Positions 7,251 to 16,010 of a DNA stretch of 42,713 nucleotides are shown piece by piece. Each line of letters opens with the position of its first letter. Within the stretch, counting starts at the first letter, position 1. Origin of the DNA: CAZSMC01 sp964607755 (GTDB lineage: Bacteria; Zhuqueibacterota; Zhuqueibacteria; Residuimicrobiales; Krinioviventaceae); assembly GCA_964607755.1 (NCBI GenBank), contig CAZSMC010000034.1, forward strand, positions 1 to 42,713, in the 5' to 3' direction. A program made the position numbers and the translations under genes. The notes beneath the pieces are model-generated. The model worked only from the letters and a program-made list of their open reading frames with translations. It searched no databases and was not told where the DNA came from.

Positions 7251-9425
7251 TTATTTCTCGCAGCGCAACCAGCGACCGTTGTACCGATCTATGGCAATGT
7301 TTTGAAAATTTGCCAGCTTTTCTCTGGTCACGGGATCTGTTATTTTCTTATATCTAAAATCAGTTTGCAAATCTACATTAACAGCGGGCCCGTCATTGAT
7401 AAAGAAATAATGATCCGCTTTGGGAGCAGCCAGCCGGTAAACAATAGCACCGCCGCAATGATAAGGCGTTTCATATTCTCCGAGTATGTATTTGAGCAGC
7501 ATGTTCTCAGCTTTTTCGTTCCCCGGTTTAAAACAGGCTTTTGACGCTTCATAACCCAGCAGCACAGCCGTGCCATCGCCGAATTGATTTTCTGTGATCG
7601 CCGGAACACCGAAATCATAACGAGCCAGCACCTCGGCAGACGTCTGTTTGAGATCGATCACAAATCCATCGAGATCGAGTCCCTGAAGACGATAGGGCCG
7701 GTTCACTCCCGCACCCTGATAGCTTTGAATGACAGCACCAAATGTTTTTTCAAACACGGTTCCCTCATCAGTGACCATCAAGGCGCCGAATTCATCGTAA
7801 TACGCGGATGGCATATCCATGACCAGCCTGCCACCGTCACGCACGTAATCCGATAAAATTATCATAATTTCATCCGGAATGGCAATAACAAATGGCATGT
7901 AAATAACCGGATAGCGACCCGCCAGTCCGGCGCGTAAATCCCGGTCAGTTACATATTCGAACGGCACATCTGCATTGATCAGCGCCCGGCTCACTCCGAC
8001 TCGCGCGTCTATCGGGTCCTGGCGGAAATGCTCACGGCCCTGAATGGACATGGCGGCCCAAATGGCTTCGTTATCCCAGTCACAATAAATGCCCACCAGC
8101 GGTTCCTTGCGTGCATCCCACAGCTCGTCGCGATATCTGCGTGCTGCCTTACCGATCTTGCCAACTTTGACAGCGCGCGGCGTGATATTGTTGTGTCGGT
8201 CCAGCAAACTATACTCTCCGGCTTCCCAGCCTGCCGTTCGCGCGCTCCAGCACCAGAAACCGAATCCGCGATAGCCGCCGGCCATATAGTTGTACATGAG
8301 TTGGGTCATAGTAGCGTCATCGACAGTGAATGTATTGCCATCTTTACCGCCGCTAAACTGCTGCGGACCGCCGGTCGATTCCCACGATGCCGCCCATCCG
8401 CCTTTGAAATAATCGTTTGTCAATGCCGCCTGCATGTAATGCGGCCGGGTTATTTCATGATCCACTTCTTTGAAATGCCAGGCCAGATGAATGGAGGGAT
8501 AAAACGACCCGTAATCTGTCATCAAATGAGCGATAGCTTCCATGTCCACACCGCGGTAGGAAAAGGGCAAGAACATGCCCATCTCGCCGCCAGCGCGAAA
8601 CGGCGCATGCGGATCGAACTCGAGATGCTTTTTCAACATGGCGCGGTACAAATCAAGACGGTTATCGGCCTTGAAACGAAAGCTATCGCGGAGATGCCGG
8701 TATTCCTTGTTGCTGACCAGTGTCCAGCGGGCTTTAAAATCTTCCCACGATTCAAACGGTTCCCCCTCGCGCGGTGTCAAACCAAAATGGTGTTGATTCC
8801 AGGCAAAATTCAATGAATCAATCGTCTGATAATGTTCTTTTACCCAGTCGACAAAATAATCTTTGCCTTCATCGGACAAACCCGGGCCAACGCCTCCCAC
8901 ATCCGGAACAGCACCGTAGTTTTTTACAGACTTGCCCTGCTTTTCCCATTCAATGGATTTCAGAATCCGGTTTTTCAGCACGTTATGCTGATAGGTCAGA
9001 AACGTTTCATTCTGGCGCAGCTCGGACATTGGCATATCTTCAGGCAGTCCGAGTTCATTCATCAGCTCGGGCGTCACTGCTTGCCAGCCGCCTTCGCCAT
9101 ACCACCACGGGATAATGCCTTCATCCAGAGCAATGAGGCGGATCTCGTTACGCGACCAGCCCGGACAATTCATGATCTGTTTAAGAGCTGTGAATCCTAG
9201 TTTTTTCATCGTCCGAAAATGTTCGCGCATTTCATCTTCCCCTTCACCGGGATGCTGGATATAAACGCAGCCAATGGGAAAAGGCGCGATTTTTCGAAAT
9301 TTTTGCTGGGTTGGTGAATTGTGCAATTGATTGTAGAGCTCGACCATATAATCATGACCGCTGACAATAAATGAGCTCATCAGTATAAAAAAAATGCAAA
9401 GTTTATGTATGCGAAAACCGTTCAT
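7251..9425 (-). CDS. Secreted GH42-like glycoside hydrolase (beta-galactosidase type) with GATase-like domain
   Basis: 724 residues with a Sec signal peptide (about 1-23) and AGGAG 6 nt before ATG. The catalytic barrel (about 45-430) shows the GH42 layout: a segment with DYFVDWVKEHYQTIDSLNFAW followed by SWEDF matches the region just after the GH42 acid/base, and ASWESTGGPQQFSGGK (Glu about 349) matches the nucleophile strand, followed by YMAGGYRGFGFWCWSAR. The usual DNEYG acid/base motif is not obvious; the aligned stretch is DVGGVGPGLSDEG, so either a variant acid/base or a changed function is possible. Residues about 440-620 form the trimerisation/GATase-like fold (VIYMPFVIAIP...). GH42 enzymes release beta-linked galactose or related sugars from oligosaccharides. 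It has no T9SS sorting domain, so it is likely periplasmic. Confidence 0.75.
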   Translation of the reverse strand: MNGFRIHKLCIFFILMSSFIVSGHDYMVELYNQLHNSPTQQKFRKIAPFPIGCVYIQHPGEGEDEMREHFRTMKKLGFTALKQIMNCPGWSRNEIRLIALDEGIIPWWYGEGGWQAVTPELMNELGLPEDMPMSELRQNETFLTYQHNVLKNRILKSIEWEKQGKSVKNYGAVPDVGGVGPGLSDEGKDYFVDWVKEHYQTIDSLNFAWNQHHFGLTPREGEPFESWEDFKARWTLVSNKEYRHLRDSFRFKADNRLDLYRAMLKKHLEFDPHAPFRAGGEMGMFLPFSYRGVDMEAIAHLMTDYGSFYPSIHLAWHFKEVDHEITRPHYMQAALTNDYFKGGWAASWESTGGPQQFSGGKDGNTFTVDDATMTQLMYNYMAGGYRGFGFWCWSARTAGWEAGEYSLLDRHNNITPRAVKVGKIGKAARRYRDELWDARKEPLVGIYCDWDNEAIWAAMSIQGREHFRQDPIDARVGVSRALINADVPFEYVTDRDLRAGLAGRYPVIYMPFVIAIPDEIMIILSDYVRDGGRLVMDMPSAYYDEFGALMVTDEGTVFEKTFGAVIQSYQGAGVNRPYRLQGLDLDGFVIDLKQTSAEVLARYDFGVPAITENQFGDGTAVLLGYEASKACFKPGNEKAENMLLKYILGEYETPYHCGGAIVYRLAAPKADHYFFINDGPAVNVDLQTDFRYKKITDPVTREKLANFQNIAIDRYNGRWLRCEK

Positions 9426-9510
9426 GACAAACTCCTTTTAAATTGATGAAATGTGATTTGATCGTGAACATCGTCAACCCATCTTTAGTGAAACGAGATT
9501 AAAAAAAGTA

Positions 9511-10761
9511 TTAGCTGTCTGCCATTAATTTTTCATCTACTTCTACGACAACAACGGCATCAATATCACTCCAGCCTTTGTTTTTTGTTGAAAGAGAAAT
9601 GTTGGCGGAGAGTCCCTCGCCGTAGGATACATTTTGCGAATAGGAAATTTCCTGGCTGTCTTCCAGAATATACACTCGCCGGACCGGCTGACGGATATCC
9701 AAATCAATCCGCACCATGGTATTCTGTTTCCAATTAAAAATGTGAAAGTAATACTTGTTATCCTTGATCGTCGTAGAAGTGTTGGCCAGGTAGGTAATAT
9801 TGGCTGCCCTGGTGCCATAGATTGATTCGCCATTTTTACTCAACCATTTGCCCATTTCCAGCAGACGTTTCAGATGTTCCTCTTGCACTTCTCCAGTCGG
9901 CATAGGACCGACATTGAGTAAAAGATTGGTATTATCCCCGGCAGCCCGAGCCAGAGTCTGGATAAGCTCTCTGCTGGATTTGTGACGTTGATCCGTCGGT
10001 GTATAGCCCCAATTGTCATTAATAGTCACACAAGCTTCATACATCCGATCGGTTTTCTCTTTCAGGTTGAGTAACTGTTCCGGAGTGGCAAAATCTCCCG
10101 GATAGCCGCCCAACCGGTTATTCACCAAAGCGTGCGGTTGAAGCGAATAAACCAGCTCGACCAGTTCTTCAGACCGCCATTGTTCTGCTGTGTGGTCCCA
10201 GTCACCATCGAACCAAATGCCGGCGATTTTTCCATAATTAGTGCACAGTTCTGTTAACTGGGCTTTGAGAAAATCGATAAACTCATCGGCAATTGGCGCA
10301 TTCTTTTTCATGCTGGGCTGATAAGCCGGGTGGTACCAATCCATCAACGAGTAGTAAAAAAACAACGGCATATCTTGACGATGACATTCTTCTGCCAGTT
10401 CTGCCAACATATCCCGACCAAAAGGGGTATTTGTGACTTTGAAATCCGTATAGGCAGAATCGAATAGACAAAATCCTTCATGATGCCTTGAACTGATGAC
10501 AATGTATTTTTGTCCGGCTCTTCGGGCAAGATCGACCCAATCTTTGGCATTGAACTGATGTGGATTAAACTGGTTTTTCAGTTGAACGTATTCGTCCTTG
10601 TCAATGCCCTCCCGGTACATCACCCATTCACCTCGTCCGACAAGAGTGTAAAGACCAAAGTGAATAAACAATCCAAATCGTGCATCCTGGAACCACTGGC
10701 CTCGCTCAGAAATCGGCGCTACATTCATATAGATTGAATTGTGTGAAACGCTTTTACCCAT
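9511..10761 (-). CDS. GH29 alpha-L-fucosidase, cytoplasmic
   Basis: 416 residues matching GH29: WFQDARFGLFIHFGLYT near the N terminus, YIVISSRHHEGFCLFDS, and GIWFDGDWD with the expected nucleophile Asp at about 185. It removes terminal alpha-L-fucose by a retaining mechanism. The start has no hydrophobic segment and an AGGG site lies upstream, so the enzyme should stay in the cytoplasm, unlike most PUL fucosidases. The Na+ symporter gene is immediately upstream (64 nt), which suggests that a fucosylated small saccharide is imported and then split inside. The C terminus carries a small beta-sandwich (about 330-410). Substrate linkage cannot be read from sequence. Confidence 0.93.
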   Translation of the reverse strand: MGKSVSHNSIYMNVAPISERGQWFQDARFGLFIHFGLYTLVGRGEWVMYREGIDKDEYVQLKNQFNPHQFNAKDWVDLARRAGQKYIVISSRHHEGFCLFDSAYTDFKVTNTPFGRDMLAELAEECHRQDMPLFFYYSLMDWYHPAYQPSMKKNAPIADEFIDFLKAQLTELCTNYGKIAGIWFDGDWDHTAEQWRSEELVELVYSLQPHALVNNRLGGYPGDFATPEQLLNLKEKTDRMYEACVTINDNWGYTPTDQRHKSSRELIQTLARAAGDNTNLLLNVGPMPTGEVQEEHLKRLLEMGKWLSKNGESIYGTRAANITYLANTSTTIKDNKYYFHIFNWKQNTMVRIDLDIRQPVRRVYILEDSQEISYSQNVSYGEGLSANISLSTKNKGWSDIDAVVVVEVDEKLMADS

Positions 10762-10825
10762 TTGTTTTTCCCTGTTCGTTCAATTCTATATTAATATTCT
10801 CAAAAATAAAATATATTCTTTGCTA

Positions 10826-12349
10826 TTACCAAAAAATAACATAAAGCACTGCAGTGGCGATTAAAATGGCAACGCCTCCTATTTTTACAGATCGAGGACT
10901 GTGCATATTTAATGTTGATTTTGGCATAACAACCGGTTTTTTTAATGGTTTCCAAAGCGTCATGACTACAATGTAGGCGCTCAGAATCAAAAACGTGAAC
11001 CATAGCCGGTGCAGAAACGCCACTTCCGGCATCAGTACATACAAAAGCCCATAAATAGGGACACTCATTAACAAGGCGCCATTGGCGCCTATCGGGGGCG
11101 TTTTGCTCCAGAACAAGCCAAACAAAAAAGCTGCGCAGATACCTGGCGAAAAAAGTCCGCTGAGCTCCTGAATAGTCATAAAAATGCTTTTGACATCTTT
11201 CATCACTGGTGTCCACAAGCATGCAGAAATAACAATGACAAAAGTGATGAGCCGTCCGACCAGCATCAAATGCTCCGGGGATGCGTCTTTGTTAATATGC
11301 CGCTTGTAAATATCCATTGTCAAAATTGTTGACGTTGAATTGAAAAGCGAGTCAAGCGAACTGATGATAGCACCAAAAAGTGCGGCGAACATTAATCCTC
11401 GAAATCCCACCGGAAGGATTTCCTGCAAAATCATCGGGTACGCCATGTCCGGTCTGGCGATACTATCGCCGAATAGTTCGAATGCCATAATCCCGGGGAA
11501 AATGACAATAAAGGGTATCAACAGCTTTAAAAAAGCGGCAAACAACACGCCTTTCTGGCCCTCGGCAAGACTCTTTGCGCCGAGGGTGCGCTGCATGATA
11601 AATTGATACAGGCCCCAGAACACGATATTTGGAATCCACAAGCCGCCGAAAAAAACAGCCGGCCAGGGAACTTCCGGATGGTCCCAGGGCAAAATAGCAT
11701 GCAATTTTCCCCCCGAGTTTGCGACAAATTCATCAACGCCGCCGACAGCCTGCATGCCTAAAACCAAAACAAGCAAGCCGCCCAAAAGCAGAGCGATGCC
11801 GTTAAACAAGTCGGCCCAAACCACTGCTTTAAGCCCGCCGTAAATCGTATAGCCACCGGCAACAAGTCCGATCAGCCAGACACCCTTGACAATTCCAACA
11901 TCAAACAGCGTGTGCAGAGCAATGGCGCCAGAATACAGCACCATAGCCATGCCTCCCATTACAGCCATAAAAACCGTTAGCAGCGCCAGGATAGCCCGGG
12001 AGGTTTGATTGAACCGGTATTCCAAATACTCCGGCATAGTATAAATACCGGCGCTGAGAAATTTTGGTACAAAGTACCAGGCAACAATGACCAGCGTCAC
12101 CGATGCCATCCACTCCCAGCTTGCGACAGCCATGCCAAGATCGTAGCCTTTGCCGGATTGACCGACAAAATGCTCGGTTGAAATATTGGAAGCGATCAGA
12201 GAAAATCCGATCAGCCACCACATCAATTGACGGCCGGCCAGAAAATAATCTTCTGACGAACGCTGTCGCCTGGACATATAAATCGAAACACTGACCACGA
12301 AAACAACAAAAACAACAAATGCTCCGATATCCCAAAACGCAAGTTCCAT
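10826..12349 (-). CDS. SSS-family sodium:sugar symporter
   Basis: 507 residues with some 13-14 hydrophobic segments, starting with FVVFVVFVVSVSIYMSRR and the family hallmark SSEDYFLAGRQLMWWLIGFSLIASNIST in TM1, whose ASNIST region forms part of the Na+ site in SGLT proteins. It belongs to SLC5/SGLT-like transporters of galactose, glucose and related solutes at the inner membrane. AAGGA 5 nt before ATG. The stop of the GH10 gene lies 11 nt upstream, so the two are almost certainly cotranscribed. Its position between a periplasmic GH10 and a cytoplasmic fucosidase suggests uptake of a small product of this locus. Confidence 0.93.
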   Translation of the reverse strand: MELAFWDIGAFVVFVVFVVSVSIYMSRRQRSSEDYFLAGRQLMWWLIGFSLIASNISTEHFVGQSGKGYDLGMAVASWEWMASVTLVIVAWYFVPKFLSAGIYTMPEYLEYRFNQTSRAILALLTVFMAVMGGMAMVLYSGAIALHTLFDVGIVKGVWLIGLVAGGYTIYGGLKAVVWADLFNGIALLLGGLLVLVLGMQAVGGVDEFVANSGGKLHAILPWDHPEVPWPAVFFGGLWIPNIVFWGLYQFIMQRTLGAKSLAEGQKGVLFAAFLKLLIPFIVIFPGIMAFELFGDSIARPDMAYPMILQEILPVGFRGLMFAALFGAIISSLDSLFNSTSTILTMDIYKRHINKDASPEHLMLVGRLITFVIVISACLWTPVMKDVKSIFMTIQELSGLFSPGICAAFLFGLFWSKTPPIGANGALLMSVPIYGLLYVLMPEVAFLHRLWFTFLILSAYIVVMTLWKPLKKPVVMPKSTLNMHSPRSVKIGGVAILIATAVLYVIFW

Positions 12350-12360
12350 GCAGGTCCTTT

Positions 12361-13851
12361 TTAAATCAGGTGTGATTGGATTGTCAATTTGTTCTCATGC
12401 TGTTTGGAAACCTGAAACGCCGTTCCGGTTTTTTGTAAATCGTTTAGCGGTAAACGCAGACTGTAGTCGCCGTAAAATCCTTTGAATCGAACCGTGCCGT
12501 TTTCGTCGGTAGTCAGGGATTTATACGTCATCCATTGCTCGCGCACCAATTTTTGGATTCGCGTGTACAAGGGTTTTATCCGGTGCGATGAATACTTGCG
12601 CCAGTCAATCGCATCGTTCATAAATCCCCAAAAGAAAAATGCATCAACATGTGGGTGCCCGAAAGCGCAGGTCATGTAATTCTCAATATAAGTGGCTTGT
12701 AAATCTTCAATCTCTTCTTGAGGCATATTTTTATCCAGACGTAAATCTTGGGTGCTGGCCCAAAACTCTGTCACATGCAAGGGCAGTCCGGCGGTTGCCA
12801 TTTCATCGTAAAAGGCCCATTGGTCGCTGTGCTTCATCCATCCGCCTATGTGACACTGCAGGCCCATGGCATTCGGAGCCGCGTCTCGCTCATGCAATTC
12901 ATTGACAAGCTGAATATAGCGTTGACGTTGCGAGTGCGCCGTCACTTTGGTGCCATCTCTGGTAATACGCGGTCCAGAAGCCGGGTCCTGTGCCATGCCG
13001 TAATCGTTGATTAAATAAATCGCATCCGGGTCTTCGTCGCGAGCCCATCTAAGCACCTCTTGAACATAATCAGCAATATCCGAAATGGGTTCGATATGAG
13101 GCCAGTGCCGATTCGGCAGATTTTTCGGCGTTGGCTCCCACATGGACTCGTTCACTGCATCGTACATCTTGACTTTGCCCTTAAACCGAGCGACAATGTC
13201 CCGCACCCGGGTTTCGGCAAATTTCATTTGCGTTTTCAGATCGTATCGCATCAGCCATGACGGCCAGCATTTTGGGATCGACCAGAATAGCGGATGGCCT
13301 TTGACAGTGAGCCCCTGAGCAGCCGCCCAATCCACGCAATAGCGAAAGCCATCGAGCTGCTCCCGGCCCTGAATATCCTCGGTTTTGGGACCATCGTTGC
13401 GGGGGCGCTCGGTCCAATAGCACAACGCATTGGCCGCGTTCATCACATTTTTGAACCGATAGCGCCAGTAAAAGCCCTTGTCTGTATTGTGTTGGTTGAA
13501 ACGATACAACCGGTCCAGCTGCCACAACTGATCGCCAAAGGGAAAAGCATTTTTCGTCTGCACAATGTCAACAGGCACATTGGCGGCCGGCTTTTTCTGC
13601 TGATCCAGCAATGTTAGCTCCACATCTGTCATACGGAGTTTTTTGATATTTTCCCGTGCCCGCCTGACCGTATTTGAGGAATCTTCAGGGTTATAACCAC
13701 GACTCCCTTCATCCATGGCGCGCCATTCCTCGCCGGAGATGGTCTCCTGCTGCTGGCGCGCTAAAAGCCGTTGCGTCATTCCTAAACAGGAGCACGCCGC
13801 GAGTGAAAGAGCCGAGCGATTCATAAAATGCCGTCGTGACAGGTTTTTCAT
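12361..13851 (-). CDS. GH10 endo-1,4-beta-xylanase-like hydrolase with Tat signal
   Basis: 496 residues from ATG at 13851, chosen because GGAG lies 7 nt upstream and the twin-arginine motif SRRHFM follows at once, then a hydrophobic stretch (ALSLAACSCLGM). An upstream start at 13881 lacks a better site. The GH10 barrel shows KGHPLFWSIP, DAVNESMWEP (acid/base Glu about 235), GLQCHIGGW and LHVTEFWAS (nucleophile Glu about 362), plus a short beta-sandwich at the C terminus (about 405-496). Such enzymes cut beta-1,4-xylan backbones, although divergent GH10 members act on other glycans. Tat export implies folding in the cytoplasm and a periplasmic or outer location; there is no T9SS domain. Confidence 0.88.
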   Translation of the reverse strand: MKNLSRRHFMNRSALSLAACSCLGMTQRLLARQQQETISGEEWRAMDEGSRGYNPEDSSNTVRRARENIKKLRMTDVELTLLDQQKKPAANVPVDIVQTKNAFPFGDQLWQLDRLYRFNQHNTDKGFYWRYRFKNVMNAANALCYWTERPRNDGPKTEDIQGREQLDGFRYCVDWAAAQGLTVKGHPLFWSIPKCWPSWLMRYDLKTQMKFAETRVRDIVARFKGKVKMYDAVNESMWEPTPKNLPNRHWPHIEPISDIADYVQEVLRWARDEDPDAIYLINDYGMAQDPASGPRITRDGTKVTAHSQRQRYIQLVNELHERDAAPNAMGLQCHIGGWMKHSDQWAFYDEMATAGLPLHVTEFWASTQDLRLDKNMPQEEIEDLQATYIENYMTCAFGHPHVDAFFFWGFMNDAIDWRKYSSHRIKPLYTRIQKLVREQWMTYKSLTTDENGTVRFKGFYGDYSLRLPLNDLQKTGTAFQVSKQHENKLTIQSHLI

Positions 13852-13924
13852 AATTCGCTCCATTAATGTTTTATTAAACAAATTGAAAAGACATTACCAT
13901 ATTCCAAACTTTCTTGTCATCGGA

Positions 13925-15994
13925 TTATTTTTTTTCAAGAAACTGAATAGCATCCAGAATGACATAGCCATCGGTATTTTTGTTTGTGATAAACACATCC
14001 GCTTTGTGCTTTGATGTGAAATAAAATTCTCCCAAAGAAATCCACAGATTTTCAATGGGTGGTGCTTTTTGTTGATTGACTGTGACCGTATCGGTCCCGC
14101 GTCCATGATGAATAACAACAGGTACATTGGTTGCCCGGTTTGGGTGCGGCGTATAAGACATTCTTACCTCATACCAGCCATCCTTTGGTAACACCGTTTC
14201 ATAATGTGCCCAGCGACTGCCTTTACCGCCATTCTGATCGTGCAAATAATTGCCACCAACATAAGGATGGATTGACGTTGAAGAAACCCAACTGCCTCGC
14301 GGCAAGGCATCGGCATCATCGATGACAATGCCTTCAAGTGATTCCTTTTCTATATCGGGTTGCGGAAGATCCTCGGCTGGCAAGTCAAGCACCTGCCCGT
14401 CTTTTAAAAGTTGGGGCCGCAGTTCTTCATAGTCAACATTCTGAGCGGTCATGTTGTTTTCAATAGCCAGTGCAGCAGCGGTTGCTGCCGACTGACCCAA
14501 AATCATAAACACCGGTTCCATGCGGATCGAGCCATAGGCGATGTGAGAAGCGGACAAACAAACCGGTACAAAGAGATTGGTTATCTCATTTTTCTTCGGC
14601 ACGATAGCCCGGTAGCTGATCATGTAAGCTCCACGCGGAGACACTTCAATGTTGCCTTCGTTTCTGGCATATCCCTCTTTGGTGACATACCGCTGACAAT
14701 TGTGCGAATCCATGTTGTATGAGCCCAGCCCAACCGGATCATCCACCAGTCGCTGGCGTTTGCAGTCATGTTCTGTTATGACATATTCACCGACCATTCG
14801 TCGCGCCTCGCGGATGTACAGTTCATGCGGCCAGTGATTTTTGTCGATAAACTCGTCTTTGGCAAGACCCCATTTCGACACCTCGGCGCGAATATGCTCC
14901 GGTACTCGCGGATGATTAGCCAACGTCCACATCAACCCTTTTTGATAATCCTCATGGACTTTGACGATCTGCTCGCGGGTTTCATAATCCGCTTCCGGAT
15001 AATCGTAATTTTGTCCGATAAAATCCGTGGAAAAACCGGTGCGATTGTTGGTATCGGTTTTCCTGTTTGGCATCATACCGGGCAGCCAGGGCACGCTGTT
15101 TTCGCCAGCCGCAAAATTTCTGAATAACAGTTCGTAATTCTGTTCGTCATAATTGTCCGGTTTTTGAAAAGGCACTTTGTTTTCATCAACATCGGTCAGG
15201 CACATCCGGAAACAATAAGCCTGGATCCGGTCATCGCCCTGGCCCTCTTTGCCCGGATCGTTGCCGTGCACGTATGGCAGCAATCCACTTTCCGGTTCAC
15301 CAGGAACAACATACGGATCAACACCTTTTTTGAGCTGATGATTTGTGGATTTGGCTTTTTGCACACCATTGAGTGTTTCGTTGTATTTTTTATTTGATTC
15401 ACGTCCGATTGTATAACTGACACCTGCCACAGCCATCAGGTCACCTTCATAAGTCGCGTCGATGAACATCTTTCCCCTGATTTTTCGACCGCTTTCCATG
15501 CAAATGCTTTTTATCTTCCAGTCATCAATCTCCTGACAATTATTTCTGTCCAAACGTTGGCCGTAAAGAATACGCACATTTTCTTCTTCCAGCATTTCTT
15601 CAAATACATGTTCAGCAACTCCCGGTTCGAACCGCCACATTGCATCGCTGTCAGGATTATAAGAGTCGTAACTTTGCTGATCACCGTATGTCCATGCCTC
15701 GGGATCGTCATAATAGTTTTTGATTCGCTGATAGAATTCGCGTGAAATACCGCCGATAACAGACGGATCGCCGGTATCTGTTTTGCCCAGTCCGCTGCTG
15801 GTCAACCCACCGACATGCCGGCCTGTTGCAATAAGAATGACACTTTTATCCATCCGTGCCGCCTGGACTGCAGCGGCTACGCCGGCTGAGGTACCGCCGT
15901 AAACTACAATGTCATACGTTTTGTTATGTGTACAACTTTGACAAAACAGTGTAGCAATTAGAATAAACGGAATAAAACGGAATAATAAATTCAT
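13925..15994 (-). CDS. FAD-dependent oxidoreductase with golvesin/xanthan-lyase-type C-terminal domain, probable lipoprotein
   Basis: 689 residues. The N terminus is a lipoprotein-like signal ending in QSC. A Rossmann FAD motif follows (DIVVYGGTSAGVAAAVQAAR, then GRHVGGLTSSGLG), typical of the FAD_oxidored family found in polysaccharide loci; FIDATYEGDLMAVAGV and YDMDSHNCQRY-like segments also fit the family. The last 130 residues, from SWVSSTSIHPYVGGNYL to GYVILDAIQF, are a beta-sandwich like the golvesin C-terminal or xanthan-lyase carbohydrate-binding module. Redox role and substrate are unknown; members are often thought to act on sugar residues of polysaccharide fragments. AGGA precedes the ATG by 7 nt; the gene lies 16 nt after the stop of its upstream neighbour. 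Confidence 0.82.
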   Translation of the reverse strand: MNLLFRFIPFILIATLFCQSCTHNKTYDIVVYGGTSAGVAAAVQAARMDKSVILIATGRHVGGLTSSGLGKTDTGDPSVIGGISREFYQRIKNYYDDPEAWTYGDQQSYDSYNPDSDAMWRFEPGVAEHVFEEMLEEENVRILYGQRLDRNNCQEIDDWKIKSICMESGRKIRGKMFIDATYEGDLMAVAGVSYTIGRESNKKYNETLNGVQKAKSTNHQLKKGVDPYVVPGEPESGLLPYVHGNDPGKEGQGDDRIQAYCFRMCLTDVDENKVPFQKPDNYDEQNYELLFRNFAAGENSVPWLPGMMPNRKTDTNNRTGFSTDFIGQNYDYPEADYETREQIVKVHEDYQKGLMWTLANHPRVPEHIRAEVSKWGLAKDEFIDKNHWPHELYIREARRMVGEYVITEHDCKRQRLVDDPVGLGSYNMDSHNCQRYVTKEGYARNEGNIEVSPRGAYMISYRAIVPKKNEITNLFVPVCLSASHIAYGSIRMEPVFMILGQSAATAAALAIENNMTAQNVDYEELRPQLLKDGQVLDLPAEDLPQPDIEKESLEGIVIDDADALPRGSWVSSTSIHPYVGGNYLHDQNGGKGSRWAHYETVLPKDGWYEVRMSYTPHPNRATNVPVVIHHGRGTDTVTVNQQKAPPIENLWISLGEFYFTSKHKADVFITNKNTDGYVILDAIQFLEKK

Positions 15995-16010
15995 AATAAA
16001 ATCCTGTGGT

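Noticed and set aside
8028..8816. 262-codon plus-strand ORF
   Set aside because: Antisense shadow of the GH42-like gene; composition is that of a reverse reading and no motif was found.
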